Positions 60,826 to 64,000 of a DNA stretch of 64,000 nt are shown here, in pieces. How positions within the stretch are numbered: the first letter of the stretch is position 1; each line of letters starts with the position of its first letter. Below the pieces are notes generated by a model. The model had not been told where the DNA came from and ran no database searches. It saw nothing but the letters and a program-made list of their open reading frames with translations. The stretch lies in NCBI GenBank assembly GCA_963674975.1, contig OY771913.1, positions 372,001-436,000 of the forward strand, written 5' to 3'. This DNA comes from UBA4781 sp963674975 (GTDB taxonomy: Bacteria > Chloroflexota > Anaerolineae > Anaerolineales > Anaerolineaceae). The position numbers were made by a program, and so were the translations under genes.

Positions 60826-62832
60826 TCAACCCAGCATCTGCATGGCGTGCTTCACAATATTTTCTACGGTGAAACCAAATTTTTCATAGAGGATCTCTGC
60901 GGGTGCCGAAGCGCCGTAACCGGTCATTCCGATCATTACACCTTCATCACCCAGCCATTTTTCCCATCCCTGTTTGATGCCGGCTTCTACTGCAATACGC
61001 TTTTTCACGGAAGGCAGTAGAACAGAATCCTGATATTCTTTTGACTGTTTTTTGAACAATTCCCAGGATGGGAACGAAACAATGCGGACATTCTTTCCCT
61101 TTTCTGCCAGTACATTCGCTGCGTCCAGAACAAGCTGCATTTCAGTTCCGGTGCCCATCAGAATGATCTCCGGTTCGCCCTCTCCTAGATCAGCCAGTAC
61201 ATATGCACCCTTCTGCAGTCCATTGGCAGGTGCAACCTTTGTTCGATCCATTGTGGGGGCATTTTGCCGACTGAATACTAATACCGTGGGTCCATCTTTC
61301 CGTTCCACCGCCGCTTTCCAGGCTTCACATGTTTCATTGGCATCCGCTGGGCGAATGATGATCAGATTCGGGATAGCCCGCAGTGCAGCCAGATGTTCCA
61401 CCGGTTGGTGAGTCGGTCCATCTTCTCCCAATCCGATGCTGTCATGGGTAAATACCCAGATCACCGGATAATCTGATAATGCCGATACCCGGATCGCAGG
61501 GCGGTTATAATCCGAAAAGACCAGGAAGGTAGCACCGTAAGGAATCACTCCCTTGTGAACTGCCATTCCATTGAGAATTGAACCCATCCCATGTTCACGT
61601 ACGCCAAAATGCAGGTTTGCGCCTGCTGGATTATCGGCAGAGAAAGCACTGCTCTGATCGATCCACGTTTTGTTAGAGGGAGTCAGGTCCGCGGAACCGC
61701 CCATCAATTCAGGCAGGCTCTTGTAAAGCGCATTGATCACCTTGCCCGAAGAAACACGGGTTGCCATTCCTTTGGCATCAGCAGGAAATTCAGGCAAAAC
61801 TTTTTCCCAATCAGCCGGGAACTTTCCTTCAATACGGCGTGTTAACTCTGCCGCTTTTTGCGGGAATTGCGTCTGATAGGATGAATACAATTTCTTCCAC
61901 TCATCTTCATAAACCGCCCCATTTTTCTTTACGGAACGATAGTGCTCCAGCACATCATCGGGAATATAAAAATGAGGTTCCACCGGCCAATCTTGCGCTT
62001 TCTTCGAAGCATCGATCTCATCCCATCCCGGAGGAGAACCATGAACGCCCGCGGTATCCTGCTTGGTGGGCAAACTGTAGCCAATATGCGTCCGGCAGAC
62101 AATAATAGAGGGGCGCGGGTCTTTTTTCGCATTTTTAATCGCTGCATCGATGGCATCTACATCATTTCCATCAGCCACTTTTTGAACATGCCAACCGTAT
62201 GCTTCAAAGCGCATGGCGCGATCTTCGGTGAAAGCAAGATCGGTCGATCCATCAATGGAAATGCGGTTGTCATCATATAAATAGATCAACTTCCCAAGCT
62301 TTAATGTTCCAGCCAGAGAAGCTGCTTCTGAAGCGACACCTTCCATCAGATCACCATCGGTCACAATTGCGTAGGTATAATGATCAACCACCGAAAAGTC
62401 GGGCTCATTGAATTCTGCCGCCATGTGCGCCTCGGCAATTGCCATCCCTACACCATTGGCAAAACCCTGTCCTAACGGACCAGTGGTCACTTCCACACCG
62501 GGTGTCATTCCATATTCGGGATGACCGGGAGTATGGCTGCCCCACTGTCTGAAATTTTTTAATTCATCCAGGCTGAGATCAAAACCGGTAAGATGCAGCA
62601 GGCTGTAAATAAGCATCGACCCATGCCCGCCTGACAGAATGAAGCGATCACGGTTAAACCAGTTTGGATCTCCCGGATTGATCCTGAGATGCTTTGTCCA
62701 GATAGTATATGCAATTGCGGCAGTACCCATGGGCAGCCCGGGATGTCCGGAATTGGCTGTTTGTACACCATCTACCGATAAATATCGTAAGGTTTTAATA
62801 GCTCTAGATTCCAGGTCTTTTTGTGTGCTCAT
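60826..62832 (-). CDS. tkt: Transketolase
   Basis: Transketolase, 668 residues, thiamine diphosphate-dependent. GHPGLPMGTAAIAYTIW near 28, LIYLYDDNRISIDG (TPP binding, near 183), THIGYSLPTKQDTAGVHGSP near 260, and EDGPTHQPVEHLAALR near 460 are all typical. The start has a GAGGG site, and a promoter (TTGTTC, 18-bp spacer, TAGAAT) lies about 35 nt upstream. It heads the tkt-rpiB-tal/pgi operon for the non-oxidative pentose phosphate pathway. Confidence 0.96.
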   Translation of the reverse strand: MSTQKDLESRAIKTLRYLSVDGVQTANSGHPGLPMGTAAIAYTIWTKHLRINPGDPNWFNRDRFILSGGHGSMLIYSLLHLTGFDLSLDELKNFRQWGSHTPGHPEYGMTPGVEVTTGPLGQGFANGVGMAIAEAHMAAEFNEPDFSVVDHYTYAIVTDGDLMEGVASEAASLAGTLKLGKLIYLYDDNRISIDGSTDLAFTEDRAMRFEAYGWHVQKVADGNDVDAIDAAIKNAKKDPRPSIIVCRTHIGYSLPTKQDTAGVHGSPPGWDEIDASKKAQDWPVEPHFYIPDDVLEHYRSVKKNGAVYEDEWKKLYSSYQTQFPQKAAELTRRIEGKFPADWEKVLPEFPADAKGMATRVSSGKVINALYKSLPELMGGSADLTPSNKTWIDQSSAFSADNPAGANLHFGVREHGMGSILNGMAVHKGVIPYGATFLVFSDYNRPAIRVSALSDYPVIWVFTHDSIGLGEDGPTHQPVEHLAALRAIPNLIIIRPADANETCEAWKAAVERKDGPTVLVFSRQNAPTMDRTKVAPANGLQKGAYVLADLGEGEPEIILMGTGTEMQLVLDAANVLAEKGKNVRIVSFPSWELFKKQSKEYQDSVLLPSVKKRIAVEAGIKQGWEKWLGDEGVMIGMTGYGASAPAEILYEKFGFTVENIVKHAMQMLG

Positions 62833-62863
62833 AAATTTTTCCCTCGGGATAATAATTTTTGTT

Positions 62864-62893
62864 ATTCTACCATGCGGTTAATATATAGAACAA
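62864..62893 (-). promoter_or_regulatory. Promoter of the tkt-rpiB-tal/pgi operon
   Basis: The minus strand carries TTGTTC (62893-62888), an 18-bp spacer and TAGAAT (62869-62864), with the tkt ATG at 62832 and a GAGGG ribosome-binding site between. Confidence 0.55.
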
Positions 62894-62895
62894 TT

Positions 62896-62926
62896 AACCA
62901 TTTCATCCACCTGAAATGAAATGGTT
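62896..62926 (-). terminator. Hairpin downstream of the P-type ATPase gene
   Basis: AACCATTTCAT (62896-62906) and ATGAAATGGTT (62916-62926) form a perfect 11-bp stem with a 9-nt loop. The following T-run on the minus strand is weak, so termination is likely but not certain. Confidence 0.5.
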
Positions 62927-62954
62927 ATTAATTATTGATTTGTAGATATCGAAT

Positions 62955-64000
62955 CTAGAGTTTCGCTCTTTTTAAGCGTAAGCTGTTGGTCACCACAAAC
63001 ACGCTGGAAAATGCCATGGCACCTGCTGCAAACATGGGAGGGAGAGAACCTAATGCAGCCACCGGGATGAGAATAACATTGTAGAAGAATGCCCAGAAGA
63101 GGTTCTGCTTGATGGTACTCAGGGTTTTTCTGGATAGCTGGATCACTTCTACGACTTTCCCAAGTTCGCCGCTGAGTAGTGTGATAGGAGCGGTTGAAAG
63201 AGCCACATCTGTGCCAGTACCAACTGCAATGCCTACATCAGCCTGCGCCAGAGCCGGCGCGTCATTCACGCCATCTCCAACCATGACAACATTTCTGCCC
63301 TTTTCCTGCAAGCTTTTGATCGCATCCGCTTTTCCCATGGGGAGCACTTCTGCCAGCACATCATCAATGCCGACCTGCCGCGCAATCGCTTCGGCGGTCG
63401 CCCGGTTATCTCCTGTCAGCAGAACAACCCGTATTCCCATGGCTTTCAATTTTTCCACGGTAGCGACAGATTCACTTTTGATCTGGTCTGCGATCCCAAA
63501 TACACCTGCCGGCTTTTTATCGACGGCAATGTAAATAGCAGTGAGCGCTTTCTCTTGAAGGGTCCTGGAAACAGTTTCATCTATCCTGTTCTGGATACCA
63601 TTTTGAGTGAGGAAGCGTTCATTTCCGAGCTCAACCAGCTGCGCGCCCACCCTGGCGGATACTCCCAGCCCGGCGTAGGCTTGAAAATCGGTCATACCAG
63701 CAAGCTTCAGTCCACGATTGCCCGCTTCTGCCAGGATCGCTTCTCCCAGCACATGTTCACTGCCGTTTTCCACACTGGCAGCCAATCGTACTAATTCATC
63801 TTCTTTATATTTTTTATCAAGCAGGAAAATATCGATCACTGCCGGCTGTCCTTTGGTAATGGTGCCGGTTTTATCAAAAACCAGCGTATCCACTTTTCCG
63901 GCGCGTTCCAGCGCTTCGGCAGAGCGGAAAAGAATACCGCGCTCCGCTCCCTTACCGGAACCAACCATCACAGCCGTAGGAGTAGCCAGACCCATGGCGC
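62955..64000 (-). CDS. Copper-type P1B-ATPase, C-terminal part
   Basis: The gene runs off the window edge; only the last ~348 residues are seen. It begins in the CPx motif region (AMGLATPTAVMVGSG; the CPC lies beyond the window), followed by DKTGTITKG, VLLTGDNRATAEAIA, GDGVNDAPALAQADVGIA and two C-terminal membrane helices. These fit CopA-type copper exporters more than zinc/cadmium pumps, but ion specificity needs the missing part. It ends before the tkt promoter region. Confidence 0.9.
   Translation of the reverse strand, partial: AMGLATPTAVMVGSGKGAERGILFRSAEALERAGKVDTLVFDKTGTITKGQPAVIDIFLLDKKYKEDELVRLAASVENGSEHVLGEAILAEAGNRGLKLAGMTDFQAYAGLGVSARVGAQLVELGNERFLTQNGIQNRIDETVSRTLQEKALTAIYIAVDKKPAGVFGIADQIKSESVATVEKLKAMGIRVVLLTGDNRATAEAIARQVGIDDVLAEVLPMGKADAIKSLQEKGRNVVMVGDGVNDAPALAQADVGIAVGTGTDVALSTAPITLLSGELGKVVEVIQLSRKTLSTIKQNLFWAFFYNVILIPVAALGSLPPMFAAGAMAFSSVFVVTNSLRLKRAKL

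Overview
The window looks like chromosomal DNA of an anaerobic, fermentative bacterium, most likely a member of the Chloroflexota (Anaerolineae-like). This is an inference from the gene content: split glycine decarboxylase, a transaldolase/glucose-6-phosphate isomerase fusion, an NAD-linked multi-subunit [NiFe] hydrogenase, a SUF-only Fe-S cluster and tetratricopeptide-rich proteins. There is no rRNA, CRISPR array, prophage or insertion sequence. Coding density is high and most genes lie in tight, translationally coupled operons.

Layout. 0-3.3 kb: glycine cleavage genes gcvH-gcvPA-gcvPB with a terminator. 3.4-4.2 kb: a DUF2975 membrane protein with a small XRE regulator behind three 21-bp-phased operators. 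4.4-7.1 kb: alaS. 7.2-19.6 kb: a six-gene, 12-kb minus-strand operon made of a zinc-ribbon sigma-54 (rpoN), a soluble PAS/GAF histidine kinase, a sigma-54 activator without a DNA-binding domain, a two-helix membrane protein, a 1691-residue TPR protein and a TPR/gingipain-like cysteine protease with no signal peptide. 19.6-21.9 kb: trmFO and an M28 lipoprotein peptidase. 21.9-22.9 kb: a sortase-like exported protein preceded by two tandem c-di-GMP-I (GEMM) riboswitches. 23-27.9 kb: hflX, rpmF, plsX, a NERD-like membrane protein, and hisS followed by tRNA-His.

27.9-46.2 kb: the hydrogenase region. A DRTGG / CBS-HATPase / DRTGG / PHP regulatory block is followed by HndA-, HATPase-, HndB- and HndC-like genes, then a second NuoE/NuoF pair, a NuoG-like subunit, and the [NiFe] small and large subunits. 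A maturation endopeptidase and hypA-B-F-C-D-E follow. The set resembles electron-bifurcating [NiFe] hydrogenases but carries two diaphorase (NuoE/NuoF) modules.

46.3-47.8 kb: a methyltransferase and a PIG-L-type deacetylase, then about 540 bp of decayed intergenic DNA with a DegV remnant. 48.3-54.9 kb: sufC-B-D, a small hypothetical gene, sufS and sufU, divergent from a SufR-like [Fe-S] repressor and a DUF59 gene, with an inverted-repeat operator between them. 54.9-62.8 kb: a methyltransferase, an alpha-oxoamine synthase, a ROK sugar kinase, and the tkt-rpiB-tal/pgi operon of the non-oxidative pentose phosphate pathway. 63-64 kb: the C-terminal part of a copper-type P1B-ATPase that runs off the window.

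The two most unusual items are the sigma-54/two-component/TPR/gingipain-like operon, which reads as one self-contained signalling-to-proteolysis module, and the tandem c-di-GMP riboswitches in front of a sortase-like gene. The hydrogenase, its Hyp factors and the SUF Fe-S assembly genes form a coherent H2/NAD(P)H/ferredoxin redox block.
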